A stretch of DNA of 40,394 nt from Gordonia otitidis NBRC 100426 (GCF_000248075.1 NZ_BAFB01000113.1:1-40394); one strand, 5' to 3'; counted from the first letter of the stretch, positions 8,488 to 16,743 are shown. The notes: a model not told the origin generated them from the sequence alone. A program made the numbers and translations.

Positions 8488-9756
8488 ATGACCATCACCA
8501 ACGCCACAGCGGCCCCCGCAACCGAATCCCTCCACGATGTCCGGCGCGGAGCACAGACACTGCCGCTCGCCGGGCGCGCCAAGGATCTCGTCGGCTCGAT
8601 GATCGACTCGTCGACCTCGTTACTGGCGTCCCAGACACACGACATCGTGCGGTTCGCGATGGGCTCACCTGCCGACGAGGCCGTGCCGGCCGAGGAGTTC
8701 CGTCGGATCGCCGGTGAGATCCTCGACAACTCGTCGTTCACCTACGGAGCCACCGAGGGCGAGCCGCGTCTGCTGCAGCTCCTCGTCGACTACCTGGCCA
8801 CCACACCCGATCCGTCGAGTCACGACCGCCTCGTCATCACAACGGGCGGGATGCAGGGACTCGACCTCGCAGCCAAACTGTTCGTCGATCCCGGCGACCT
8901 CGTGGTGGTCGAATCACCGACGTACACCAACGGCAGCGCCACCGCGCTCTCCTACGGTGCGCAACTCCTCGAGGTGCCCGTCGACGACGACGGCATGCAG
9001 GTCGACACCCTCGAGGACCTCGTGGCACGCACCAGACGGACGCCCAAGGCGATCTACACGATCCCCACCTTCCAGAACCCGTCCGGGGTGACGATGTCGG
9101 AGGAGCGTCGACGTGAGCTGTTGCGGCTCGCGCATCAGTGGGGTGCAGTGATCATCGACGACGACCCGTACGGCCTGCTGCGTTTCTCCGGTGACGACGT
9201 CCCGACCTTCCAGACACTCTCACCGGGCGATCCGTTGATCTTCTCGGTGCGCACGTTCTCGAAGATCCTCGCGCCCGGCTGGCGGGTCGGCTGGGTCGAC
9301 GCCGACCCGTCGCTCCGACAGCTCCTCATCAACGGCAAGCAGGCGATGGACACGTGCACCAACGTGCCCAACCAGCACATCGTCGCCGAATACATCGCGC
9401 GTGGTGGGCTCGAAGACCACCTCGCGGGTCTGCGTGTTCTCTATCGCGAGCGCAAGGACGCGATGATCTCGTCGATCGCGCGTCACTTCGGTGACCGGGT
9501 CACCACCACAGACCCCGACGGCGGCTTCTTCCTCTGGCTCACGTTGAGCGGCGAGTTCGCCGAGATCGACACCCGGGAGTTGTTCGAGATCGCACTCGCC
9601 GACGGTGTCGCGTTCATCCCGGGTCCCGCGCTGTCCCCGACGGGTCGGTTCCGCAATGCGCTGCGGCTGTGCTTCGCGTCGAGCACCCCGGAGCGGATCG
9701 ACGAGGGAATTCGACGTCTCGCCGGAACCTGCGAGAGGATGGCACAGAACAGATGA
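8488..9756 (+). CDS. PLP-dependent class I/II aminotransferase (Aro8/MocR catalytic-domain type)
   Basis: This 422-residue fold-type-I transaminase has the order YGATEGEPRLLQLL near residue 90, TTGGMQGLDL (PLP phosphate), PTFQNPSGVTM, IIDDDPYGLLRF (PLP Asp/Tyr) and the Schiff-base Lys259 in RTFSKILAPGWRVGW. It matches the catalytic domain of the MocR/Aro8 group but has no N-terminal winged helix: the first 50 residues are low in structure and contain no GntR-type helix-turn-helix. It is therefore an enzyme (2-aminoadipate or valine-pyruvate transaminase-like), not an EnuR/MocR regulator. It lies 9 bp after the DoeA-like gene with GAGGTG as ribosome binding site, so both are probably used in the same pathway. 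Its amino donor and acceptor are unknown. Confidence 0.86.
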   Translation: MTITNATAAPATESLHDVRRGAQTLPLAGRAKDLVGSMIDSSTSLLASQTHDIVRFAMGSPADEAVPAEEFRRIAGEILDNSSFTYGATEGEPRLLQLLVDYLATTPDPSSHDRLVITTGGMQGLDLAAKLFVDPGDLVVVESPTYTNGSATALSYGAQLLEVPVDDDGMQVDTLEDLVARTRRTPKAIYTIPTFQNPSGVTMSEERRRELLRLAHQWGAVIIDDDPYGLLRFSGDDVPTFQTLSPGDPLIFSVRTFSKILAPGWRVGWVDADPSLRQLLINGKQAMDTCTNVPNQHIVAEYIARGGLEDHLAGLRVLYRERKDAMISSIARHFGDRVTTTDPDGGFFLWLTLSGEFAEIDTRELFEIALADGVAFIPGPALSPTGRFRNALRLCFASSTPERIDEGIRRLAGTCERMAQNR

Positions 9757-9798
9757 GCCGCAGCGGGTGACCGCACGCAGATCAGGGAGGTCACGCCG

Positions 9799-10989
9799 GT
9801 GACGGTGAGCGAATCCGAGGCGGTACTGGCGCGGATCTGTCCGAACGAGATCGCCGCGCTCACCGGTGCACTGGTGGAGGCTCCCAGCGAGAATCCCGGC
9901 GGCACCGAAGAACGCGCGGTCGCCGTCCTCGACAACGCCTGCCGCGGTGCCGGGTTCACCGTCACCACCCACGAGGTGGCACCGGGACGGCCCAACCTGA
10001 TCGCAACGCTGCCCGGCGGCGACGGACCGGGACTGATGATTCTCGGCCACTCCGACGTCGTTCCCGCGGGCCCCGGCTGGAGTGCCGACCCGTATCAGGC
10101 GCGGCTGGTCGACGGCATGCTCACGGGGCGCGGTGCCGTGGACATGAAGGGCGGTCTCGCCGCGGCGGTCGCGGCGATGTCCGCGCTGGCACCGCTTGCC
10201 GCGCACGGCGGCCTGTCCGGCCCCGTCCAACTGGTGTGCACCGTCGACGAGGAAGAACACGGCGCAGGTGTCCGCGACCTCGTCGGACGGCAGGACACCG
10301 CCCGCGACTTCCTCGGCTGCATCGTCGCCGAGCCGACCGATCTTCTCGTTGTCCGCGGCTGCCGGGGAGCGTCGTATCTGGAGATCGACATCAGAGGTAA
10401 GGCGGCGCACTCCGGTAGACCAGACGACGGCAGGAGCGCGATCTACGCGGCTGCGTCGATCATCGACATCATCCGCGCCGACCACGAATCGATGACCTCC
10501 CGAGCAGGCGGACTTCTCGGCTCGGGCACCTGGAACGTCGGAACCGTCAGCGGCGGTCAGGGCATCTCGGTGGTCGCGCCGATGGCGTCGTTGGGCATCG
10601 ACCGTCGACTGATGCCGGACGAGAGCGCACACGAGGTCGCCGCGTGGTTGCGCGGGCGCATCTCTGCGGCGGGCATCGACTCAGACGGCATCGAGGTCGA
10701 GGTGGCGGTCACGATGGAGATGCCGGGTTTCGAGACTGCAGCCGACCACCGGCTGGTCACCGCCGCAGTCGACGCGTTGACCACCCTGAAGGTGGAGACA
10801 TCCGTAGGGGGCTGGACCGCCGCCTGTGACGGCGGATTCGTCAGCCGCGACCTCGGCATACCCGCAATCGTCTGCGGGCCCGGCAACATCAACACACAGG
10901 CACACCAACCCGACGAGTCCGTCGCCGTCGACGATCTCGTCACCGCCGCCCGGGCCTACGCGCTGGTCGCGCTCGAACTGCTCGGCTGA
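9799..10989 (+). CDS. M20 family metallo-deacylase (ArgE/DapE-like)
   Basis: A 396-residue zinc-dependent amidohydrolase of the ArgE/DapE/CPG2 group. All family ligands are visible: His and Asp in LGHSDVVPAG, the bridging Asp in GRGAVDMKGG, the Glu-Glu pair in TVDEEEHG, Glu in VAEPTD and the C-terminal His in NTQAHQPDE. A lid/dimerisation domain spans about residues 195-305. The GTG start has AGGGAGG eight bases upstream. These enzymes remove N-acyl groups from amino acids. As last gene of the operon it could deacetylate N-acetyl-diaminobutyrate, the product of the DoeA-like enzyme; the usual deacetylase for that step (DoeB/EutE) belongs to the aspartoacylase family, which is absent here. This replacement is an inference. 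Confidence 0.87.
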   Translation: MTVSESEAVLARICPNEIAALTGALVEAPSENPGGTEERAVAVLDNACRGAGFTVTTHEVAPGRPNLIATLPGGDGPGLMILGHSDVVPAGPGWSADPYQARLVDGMLTGRGAVDMKGGLAAAVAAMSALAPLAAHGGLSGPVQLVCTVDEEEHGAGVRDLVGRQDTARDFLGCIVAEPTDLLVVRGCRGASYLEIDIRGKAAHSGRPDDGRSAIYAAASIIDIIRADHESMTSRAGGLLGSGTWNVGTVSGGQGISVVAPMASLGIDRRLMPDESAHEVAAWLRGRISAAGIDSDGIEVEVAVTMEMPGFETAADHRLVTAAVDALTTLKVETSVGGWTAACDGGFVSRDLGIPAIVCGPGNINTQAHQPDESVAVDDLVTAARAYALVALELLG

Positions 10990-10998
10990 CTCCCCCAT

Positions 10999-11019
10999 CC
11001 GACGGTCGATCACCGTCGG
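10999..11019. terminator. Short hairpin between convergent genes
   Basis: CCGACGGT, loop CGATC, ACCGTCGG form a perfect 8-bp stem between the stop of the M20 gene and the stop of the TetR gene. There is no T-rich tail on either strand, so an intrinsic bidirectional terminator is plausible but weak. Confidence 0.45.
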
Positions 11020-11030
11020 CTGGCTCATCG

Positions 11031-11633
11031 TCACCGGTCGGGCTTGTCGAGACCACCCATCTCGATCACCGCACGCACTGCGGACCGCACGCGCGCATCG
11101 ACCTCCGTCGCCGACGCCTCGGAGAATTTCCCGCCCAGGTGCAGGAAAGCCAGGCCGTGCACCAGGGACCACATGGCAGTCGCCGCCGCCTCGGGGTCGG
11201 ACGTCGAGACAGCCGCCGCCACAACGGAAGCCAGATAGTCGTGAATGACGGCCACGGCTTCGGCCCGCTCGGGGCTCGCTGGATCGCACCGCTCGGCGAA
11301 CATCGCACGGAACAAGCCCGAACGCTCGAGTGCGAATCGCACATAGGCGACTGCGATGTCGCCGAGATCGTCGACACTCGTCGGCGCCGCACTGGCTGCA
11401 CTCAATCGTTCGGCGAGTTCGCGGTAGCCGACGGCGGCCACACTCGAGACGAGAGCGTCGCGGTCCGCGAAGTGCCGATACGGCGCGGCAGGTGACACAC
11501 CAGCACGACGCGCGACCGCGCGCAACGACAGGTCAGCGGAGCCGTCCTCTTCGAGCAGTCCGATCGCCGCCTGCACCAGTGCCGCGGCGAGGTCGCCGTG
11601 ATGATAGGACGCTGGCCTCGACATGGTCGACAT
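11031..11633 (-). CDS. TetR/AcrR family transcriptional regulator
   Basis: From the ATG at 11633 the protein has 200 residues. The N-terminal helix-turn-helix domain (about residues 8-55) reads SYHHGDLAAALVQAA, then LRAVARRAGVSPAAPYRHFADRDAL, the typical TetR recognition helix. The C-terminal part (70-195) is helical and resembles the WHG-type ligand domain found in many actinobacterial TetR proteins. A start eight codons upstream (11657) is possible but has a poorer ribosome binding site. It lies between the M20 gene, which converges on it, and the MHS permease 42 bp upstream on the same strand. It may regulate the permease or the catabolic operon, but no operator was proven. Confidence is high for the family and low for the role. 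Confidence 0.85.
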   Translation of the reverse strand: MSTMSRPASYHHGDLAAALVQAAIGLLEEDGSADLSLRAVARRAGVSPAAPYRHFADRDALVSSVAAVGYRELAERLSAASAAPTSVDDLGDIAVAYVRFALERSGLFRAMFAERCDPASPERAEAVAVIHDYLASVVAAAVSTSDPEAAATAMWSLVHGLAFLHLGGKFSEASATEVDARVRSAVRAVIEMGGLDKPDR

Positions 11634-11675
11634 CCTATCGGCGGCGAGCGACGCCACGCGCGTGCTGGTGTCCCG

Positions 11676-13070
11676 TCAGCGAGTCGACGACGTCGTGGTC
11701 CCCTGCGGCACCGAGATGTCATCGGTGCGCTCGGGAATCGCCGTGCCGCGCAACGAGGCTCCGGCAGTCTCCTTCAAGAAGACCAGTGCGACCATACCGA
11801 TCAGACACGCGCCCATCATGTAGACCGCGGGGAAGAGGTTCCACCCCGTGTCGCTCACCACCGCGTCGTTGACCAGCGGGGCAGTTCCGCCGAAGGCCGC
11901 GGTGGCCACGTTGTAGGAGATCGCGAATCCGGCGTAGCGCACCTGCGTCGGGAACATTGCAGGGAACGTCGCGGAAATGGTCGAGAGCTGCGGCACGTAG
12001 AACAAGCCGAGGATCACGAATCCCACGATCGCCCAGACGAATCCCTTACCCATCAACCAGTACAGCGGCAACGCGAGCACGAAGAGCCCGATCAGGGAGA
12101 TCCACCACATCGGCTTGCGGCCGGTCTTGTCCGACGCCGCTCCGAAGAACGGGATGACCGCCATCATCGCGAGCTGTCCGATCAGCACCACGGTGGAGCC
12201 CGACGACTCGGAGAGTCCAATCGTTTCCTTGAGGTAGGTCGGCTGATAGGCGAGCAGAGTGTAGTTCGCGACGTTCAGCGCGATGACCATGCCGAACATG
12301 ATGAGGATCGGCTTCCAGTAGTTGACCAACAGATCCTTGAAACGCGTGTAGGCGTTTCCGGTGATCTCGTCGCGCTTGTCGAGTTCTTGGAAGACCGGGG
12401 TGTCCTCGAGTTGCGATCGCAGATACAGACCTATCAGGCCGAGCGGCAGCGCGATCAGGAACGGGATGCGCCAGCCCCACGTCTGCATCTGGTCGTCGGT
12501 GAGCAGCACTTCGAGCAGCAACACGATCGCGGTACCGGCACTGAAGCCGGCCAGAGTGCCGAACTCCAGGAGCGAGCCGTACTTGCCGCGCTTGTTGTCC
12601 GGTGAGTATTCGGCCATGAACGTCGCGGCACCGCCGTACTCACCGCCGGTGGAGAAGCCCTGGACCACGCGCAGCGCGATCAGCAGGATAGGCGCCCACA
12701 CCCCTGCCACCGCGTGGGTCGGCAGCACACCGATGAGAGCGGTTGCACCGGCGATCAGCAGGATGGTGATCGCGAGCACCGACTTTCGTCCGATGCGATC
12801 GCCGATCGGACCCCAGATCATGCCGCCGAGTGGGCGAAGCACGAACGAGATGGCAAAACCGAGCATCGTGCCGATGGATCCGAGATCACCGGGAAAGAAT
12901 GCGTGTGTGAGATATGTCGCCGTCGCGGCGTAGACGCCGTAGTCGTACCACTCGGTCGCATTTCCGATTGCTGATGCGCCGATTGCTTTGCGCAGTAGTG
13001 CTTTACCTTCTCGCGATTCCGGATCGGGTGCGAGTTCCTCATAGGTTGCCGAGGAGTTTGCCGTAGCCAT
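11676..13070 (-). CDS. MFS transporter of the metabolite:H+ symporter (MHS, ProP-like) family
   Basis: A 464-residue permease with twelve predicted membrane helices. The loop motif GDRIGRKSVL near residue 110, the motif RVVQGFSTGGEYGGAATFMAEY near 150 and the start ASAIGNATEWYDYGVYA are those of the MHS family (ProP, ShiA, KgtP), which import osmolytes or organic acids with protons. The ATG has AGGAAGG six bases upstream. It stands in the gap between the DoeA-like operon and the amidase/GntR operon. This suggests that it brings in the substrate of the locus; ProP relatives carry proline, betaine and ectoine, so an ectoine-like compound would fit. A dicarboxylate substrate is the alternative. 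The 144 bp upstream hold no copy of the GntR operator. Confidence 0.88.
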   Translation of the reverse strand: MATANSSATYEELAPDPESREGKALLRKAIGASAIGNATEWYDYGVYAATATYLTHAFFPGDLGSIGTMLGFAISFVLRPLGGMIWGPIGDRIGRKSVLAITILLIAGATALIGVLPTHAVAGVWAPILLIALRVVQGFSTGGEYGGAATFMAEYSPDNKRGKYGSLLEFGTLAGFSAGTAIVLLLEVLLTDDQMQTWGWRIPFLIALPLGLIGLYLRSQLEDTPVFQELDKRDEITGNAYTRFKDLLVNYWKPILIMFGMVIALNVANYTLLAYQPTYLKETIGLSESSGSTVVLIGQLAMMAVIPFFGAASDKTGRKPMWWISLIGLFVLALPLYWLMGKGFVWAIVGFVILGLFYVPQLSTISATFPAMFPTQVRYAGFAISYNVATAAFGGTAPLVNDAVVSDTGWNLFPAVYMMGACLIGMVALVFLKETAGASLRGTAIPERTDDISVPQGTTTSSTR

Positions 13071-13214
13071 CTGTGCCTTCCTGGAGAAAATCAGGGCCAG
13101 TGTGTCTTACCGGTGACTCACATCGGTGGGCGGTGATCGGCTCGTGCGGTGCGACATCGGCGGACCCTCACCACATTTCTGGAAGTGAAGGGAGCATCGC
13201 CGGCCTGCTGCCTG

Positions 13215-13943
13215 CTACAGAGCTACTTCTGCAGGCGACACGTCGTCCCGGTCGGCGTCGCCGACCAGTCGATGCAGTCCGTCCCGCATGTGTTCGATCA
13301 TCAGCACGTCGGCCGCCGCCGCATCCCCTGCTGCGATGGCGTCCACCAATGCCTGGTGTTCGTCTGTGCGTTCCTTTCCCGAGGAATAGGTTCCCCGCAT
13401 CGCGCGCAAGCACATTCGCGTCTCCACGAGAATCGTGCTGTGCAAACGCGATAGTCGTTGACTCCGCGCGTGATCCACCAGTGTCTGGTGGAACCGCATA
13501 TCCGCTTCGGCCATGTCTGCGCCGTTCGGATCGTCTATATGTCGCCGCATCTGCGCGACCGCCTCGCCGAGGGCTTCCACCGCTTCCGGATCCGCATGGG
13601 CTATCACCTGTTCGATCGCAGCTCGTTCGACTGCGGTTCGCGCGACATACATGTCGCGGATGTCGTCGTCATCCATCGAGACGACGAACAGGCCACGGTT
13701 GCGATGGCTGACCAGCAGCCCCTCGGCTGTGAGTCGTTGCATCGCCTCGCGCAGTGGTCCGCGGCTGACCCCGAGGTCGGCCGCGAGACCCGCTTCTGTC
13801 AATTGTGAACCGGACGGAAAGTTACCGTTCGCGATCGCATCATGCAACTTCCGAGCGATGATCGCGGGAGTCGACTCCTGTTCGATCGGCTCGAGCACCC
13901 GTCGGCGTCCCGCCGACTTTCCGCGGTGTCCGTCTGTTGCCAT
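13215..13943 (-). CDS. GntR family regulator with FCD ligand domain
   Basis: From the ATG at 13943 the protein has 242 residues. The winged helix-turn-helix covers about residues 24-90 with the recognition segment LGVSRGPLREAMQRLTAEGLL. The all-helical FCD domain follows (about 92-220), with metal-binding-type residues in MRFHQTLVDHA and TDEHQALVDAI. I chose 13943 rather than 13952 because AGAGG then stands eight bases upstream instead of touching the start. It is the third gene of an amidase-DUF3830-GntR unit, 24 bp behind the DUF3830 stop. The promoter of that unit carries ATTGTTGACAAT and ACAATTGT, so the protein probably represses or activates its own operon and the other two sites in the window. 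The ligand is unknown. Confidence 0.88.
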   Translation of the reverse strand: MATDGHRGKSAGRRRVLEPIEQESTPAIIARKLHDAIANGNFPSGSQLTEAGLAADLGVSRGPLREAMQRLTAEGLLVSHRNRGLFVVSMDDDDIRDMYVARTAVERAAIEQVIAHADPEAVEALGEAVAQMRRHIDDPNGADMAEADMRFHQTLVDHARSQRLSRLHSTILVETRMCLRAMRGTYSSGKERTDEHQALVDAIAAGDAAAADVLMIEHMRDGLHRLVGDADRDDVSPAEVAL

Positions 13944-13967
13944 CGTGATCATCCTCTTCTTCGTACT

Positions 13968-14465
13968 CTATGCGCGCGCAAATGTCAGGGTTTCGCCGCG
14001 AGCGCCACCCATCCACACGTCGTTACATGCAGCGGCGAACTCGGTGAGGCCCTCCGTGATGGTGGCGAACACATTTCCCGGAACCCAGCCGACGTCGCCG
14101 TTGACCAGCAAGTTGTTTCGTCCGTAGAAGACAGCGAGGTCGATCAGTAGCGAGTGTTCGGATGGAGCTGCACTCGATTCGTAACCGTAAGCGGGATTGT
14201 CCAGTACACCGTCGAAGGTGAAATAGCAAAGGTCGCCGGGGATCGGCGTCACCGTTGTGTTCTCCGGCCCGGGTTCGTGTTCGGCGAATGCGGGGGTGAG
14301 CGTGTAGATCTCGTTGCGCGCGAACTTGCCGTGGAACACCTGACCGCCCAACGGGAGTGCGTCCCACACCGCGGCGGCTGTGCGCGGGGCCTCGTCGTCG
14401 AGCAAGCGGGCTCGCGCACTGACCTCACGCGACGTGAGTGTGACAACGATGAATCTGTCGGCCAC
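13968..14465 (-). CDS. DUF3830 family protein (cyclophilin-like fold)
   Basis: A 165-residue cytoplasmic protein with no signal peptide. It has the layout I associate with DUF3830: TAAAVWDALPLGGQVFHGKFARNEIYT (residues 29-55), then PGDLCYFTFDG and FYGRNNLL with GWVPGNVFATI. One member of this family has a solved structure with a cyclophilin-like barrel, but no enzymatic role is established to my knowledge. The GTG start lies 3 bp after the amidase stop, with CAGGATG as ribosome binding site inside the end of the amidase gene. Tight linkage to an amidase and to racemase-family genes suggests a binding or isomerase role in breakdown of an amide compound. The family call is by recall of pattern, not by search. 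Confidence 0.7.
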   Translation of the reverse strand: MADRFIVVTLTSREVSARARLLDDEAPRTAAAVWDALPLGGQVFHGKFARNEIYTLTPAFAEHEPGPENTTVTPIPGDLCYFTFDGVLDNPAYGYESSAAPSEHSLLIDLAVFYGRNNLLVNGDVGWVPGNVFATITEGLTEFAAACNDVWMGGARGETLTFARA

Positions 14466-14468
14466 GGA

Positions 14469-15905
14469 TCATCCTGACTTTCGTTGATGGGCAGATGAAA
14501 TGATCGACGCGAAAGGCGCTGCGGTTTCGTACGCGGCAGCCACACGCAGTACCGTCGCATCGTCATGTCGAGCGCCCACGAGCTGTATCCCGGTGGGCAA
14601 CAGCGATTCTCCGGATGCAGCGAGCCCGCTCGGTACGGTGATCGCCGGTTGGCCGGTGAGATTGAACGGGTAGCTGTAGGGCGTCCACGACGTCCAGTCC
14701 TGCGACGACGACCCGGCAGGCACGTCGACGCCGGCCTCGAAGGCAACCGATGGCATCGACGGTGTCACCAGGATGTCGAATCTTTCGTGCAGGGCACCCA
14801 TCTGCGTACCCATCGACATCCTCAGCGCAGTCGCGTCGACGTAATCCTGCGCGCTGAAGTCACGGTGTCGCTCGAGGGCTGCGAGCAATTTCGGGTCGAC
14901 GAGCCGGCGTGCTGCCCCGTCGAGTGCGCCGACGACGGCGGCAGCGCCTGCGAACCACACCGTGTGGTAGGCCCACACCGGATCGTCCCAGCCGATGTCG
15001 ACTTCTTCCACCTCGGCACCAAGCGACCGCAGCACCTCCACGGCTGCGTCGGTATTCGCCTGCACCGCCTCATCATTGGTTGCATAGCCGAGGTCGGGAC
15101 TGTAGGCGATGCGCACTCCCACAAGACTGCCGTCGCCTGCGGCGAGCGTGGCTGCGGCCGGGTCGGGGGTCGCCGCGGCCGACCAGTCGCGTGAGTCGAA
15201 TCCGCTGAGCACGTCGAGCAACAGTGCACAGTCGACGACGGTCCGTGTCATAGGTCCGACGTGGGCAACCGGAGCGAACGGGCTCGGCGGATACATCGGC
15301 ACCCTGCCGAGGGTCGGCTTGAATCCGACGATGCCGCAGAACGCGGCGGGAATCCGGATCGAGCCACCTCCGTCGGTACCGACCGAGAGGGGTCCGAGGC
15401 CTGCCGCGAGCGCGGCAGCGCTACCGCCGCTGGAGCCGCCCGAGGTTCTATCCGGCGACCAGGGGTTGCGCGTGACGCCGGTGCGGGGGCTGTCGGTCAC
15501 GCCTTTCCAACCGAACTCGGGCGTTGTGACCTTCCCGAGTGGCACTGCTCCGGCTTCCCGCAATCGAGCAACGGCGGGGGCGTCGACGTCCCATGGCTGC
15601 GCTTCGGGTGTGATGGTCAGTGAGCCGCGCAGCGTCGGCCAGCCGTCGGTGAGCAAGAGATCCTTGATCGACACCGGCACACCGTCGAGGGGGCCGCGAG
15701 CGGCCGACGCCGCGTATCGCGCCGCAGACTCCCGTGCCGCGCCCATCGTCGTATCCGGGTCCACGAGGCAGTAGGCATTGATCTCGGCGTTCACCTCGGC
15801 GATGGTGTCGAGTAGTTCCGCCGCGACGTCGACGGGACTGAGCAATCCGCTGCGATAGGCATCACCGAGTTCCGACGCCGACATCGCGCGTATTGAGTCC
15901 TGCAT
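14469..15905 (-). CDS. Amidase signature family hydrolase
   Basis: This 478-residue amidase is of the GatA/AtzF/nylon-oligomer hydrolase class. The Ser-cisSer-Lys triad can be seen: Lys in VSIKDLLL near residue 82 and the signature SGGSSGGSAAALAAGLGPLSVGTDGGGSIR near 155-185, which holds cis-Ser and the nucleophile Ser. It cleaves a C-N amide bond in the cytoplasm and releases ammonia or an amine. The ATG at 15905 was preferred over the GTG at 15911 because GAGGTG then serves as ribosome binding site. It leads the amidase-DUF3830-GntR operon and diverges from a racemase-family gene over a promoter with two operator-like palindromes. The substrate is not evident; maleamate-, malonamate- or carbamoyl-type amides would fit the neighbours. 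Confidence 0.86.
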   Translation of the reverse strand: MQDSIRAMSASELGDAYRSGLLSPVDVAAELLDTIAEVNAEINAYCLVDPDTTMGAARESAARYAASAARGPLDGVPVSIKDLLLTDGWPTLRGSLTITPEAQPWDVDAPAVARLREAGAVPLGKVTTPEFGWKGVTDSPRTGVTRNPWSPDRTSGGSSGGSAAALAAGLGPLSVGTDGGGSIRIPAAFCGIVGFKPTLGRVPMYPPSPFAPVAHVGPMTRTVVDCALLLDVLSGFDSRDWSAAATPDPAAATLAAGDGSLVGVRIAYSPDLGYATNDEAVQANTDAAVEVLRSLGAEVEEVDIGWDDPVWAYHTVWFAGAAAVVGALDGAARRLVDPKLLAALERHRDFSAQDYVDATALRMSMGTQMGALHERFDILVTPSMPSVAFEAGVDVPAGSSSQDWTSWTPYSYPFNLTGQPAITVPSGLAASGESLLPTGIQLVGARHDDATVLRVAAAYETAAPFASIISSAHQRKSG

Positions 15906-15936
15906 GGTCACCTCGGGTTCCGATACGGTGTGAGAG

Positions 15937-15959
15937 ACAATTGTTTGATTGTTGACAAT
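15937..15959. promoter_or_regulatory. GntR-type operator pair in the amidase/racemase divergent promoter
   Basis: Two sites lie in tandem: the 8-bp palindrome ACAATTGT (15937-15944) and ATTGTTGACAAT (15948-15959), identical to the 12-mer at 1374-1385. Their centres are 13 bp apart. The 73-bp gap between the two divergent genes contains little else, so a bound regulator would control both directions. The unit that encodes the GntR protein is one of the two. Confidence 0.6.
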
Positions 15960-15978
15960 CTAGTCGGGAGGACCATCC

Positions 15979-16743
15979 GTGACAACCGCTGCAATCGCAA
16001 TTCTCTACCCGGGCCATGCAGCCGAAGACGACTACCGACTGATCGAGGACGCCCTCGGACACACGATCGAGTTGCCCGTGGTGATCACCGAGATCGACTC
16101 CGACGATCACACGGTCGGCGCCATGCGTGCTGTCGGTGAGTCCGATCGGCTCCTCGAAGGCGCTCACCGAGCACGCGCACACCAACCCGCGGCACTCATG
16201 TGGGCGTGCACCTCGGGCAGCTTCCTGTACGGCTGGGAAGGGGCCCACCGCCAGGCACAGACCCTGTCGGAGGCCACCGGACTGCCCGCGTCGTCGACCT
16301 CACTCGCATTCGCGGGTGCGTGCCACGCCCTGGGCATCGACACGGTGTCGATCGCGGCGAGCTATCCCGCCGAGGTCGCGACGGGTTTCACGACATTCCT
16401 CGGCGGCGCAGGCATCGACGTCGTCGACCTGTTGGCCCACGACATCCTCACCGCTTCCGACGCGGGCACCCTCGACGGTGACGCGCTGTTCGACATGGTG
16501 CTCGACGCAGACCGTCCCGCGGCGCAGGCTGTTCTCGTGCCCGACACGGCGTTACACACCATTGCCTGGATCTCCGACCTCGAGCAGCAGATCGGTAAAC
16601 CCGTGCTCACCGCGAATCAGGTGACAGCCTGGGAGGGTGCGAGACTTGCGGGTCTGACCCCGCACAGCGACAAACTCGGTGGATTGTTCACTGCGGCGCC
16701 GTATGCCCACGCACGAAGCGATATCCCATCCCGGCCTCGGTGA
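15979..16743 (+). CDS. Asp/Glu racemase / maleate isomerase superfamily protein lacking the second cysteine
   Basis: A 254-residue protein of the superfamily that contains maleate cis-trans isomerase, Asp/Glu and hydantoin racemases, arylmalonate decarboxylase and EutA. The first catalytic cysteine is present as Cys77 in ACTSGSF. At the place of the second (Cys196 in SCTNLW of the homologue at 26182-26952) this protein has Asp189 in VPDTALHT. The start YPGHAAEDDY and the end GKPVLTANQVTAW confirm the family. The GTG start has GGGAGGA six bases upstream. Loss of one cysteine suggests one-base chemistry (a decarboxylase or a one-sided isomerase) or altered specificity. The last 56 bases overlap kdpE on the other strand. 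It may work with the amidase that shares its promoter; EutA in the ectoine-use clusters is a relative. Confidence 0.8.
   Translation: MTTAAIAILYPGHAAEDDYRLIEDALGHTIELPVVITEIDSDDHTVGAMRAVGESDRLLEGAHRARAHQPAALMWACTSGSFLYGWEGAHRQAQTLSEATGLPASSTSLAFAGACHALGIDTVSIAASYPAEVATGFTTFLGGAGIDVVDLLAHDILTASDAGTLDGDALFDMVLDADRPAAQAVLVPDTALHTIAWISDLEQQIGKPVLTANQVTAWEGARLAGLTPHSDKLGGLFTAAPYAHARSDIPSRPR

Noticed and set aside
8488..9756. EnuR/MocR-type regulator of ectoine genes
   Set aside because: The protein has the transaminase domain of this group but lacks the N-terminal winged helix, so it cannot be a MocR regulator as encoded.
1..16743. Integrated mobile island
   Set aside because: No integrase, transposase, tRNA gene or flanking direct repeat was seen; only the gene content and the overlap with kdpE hint at acquisition.
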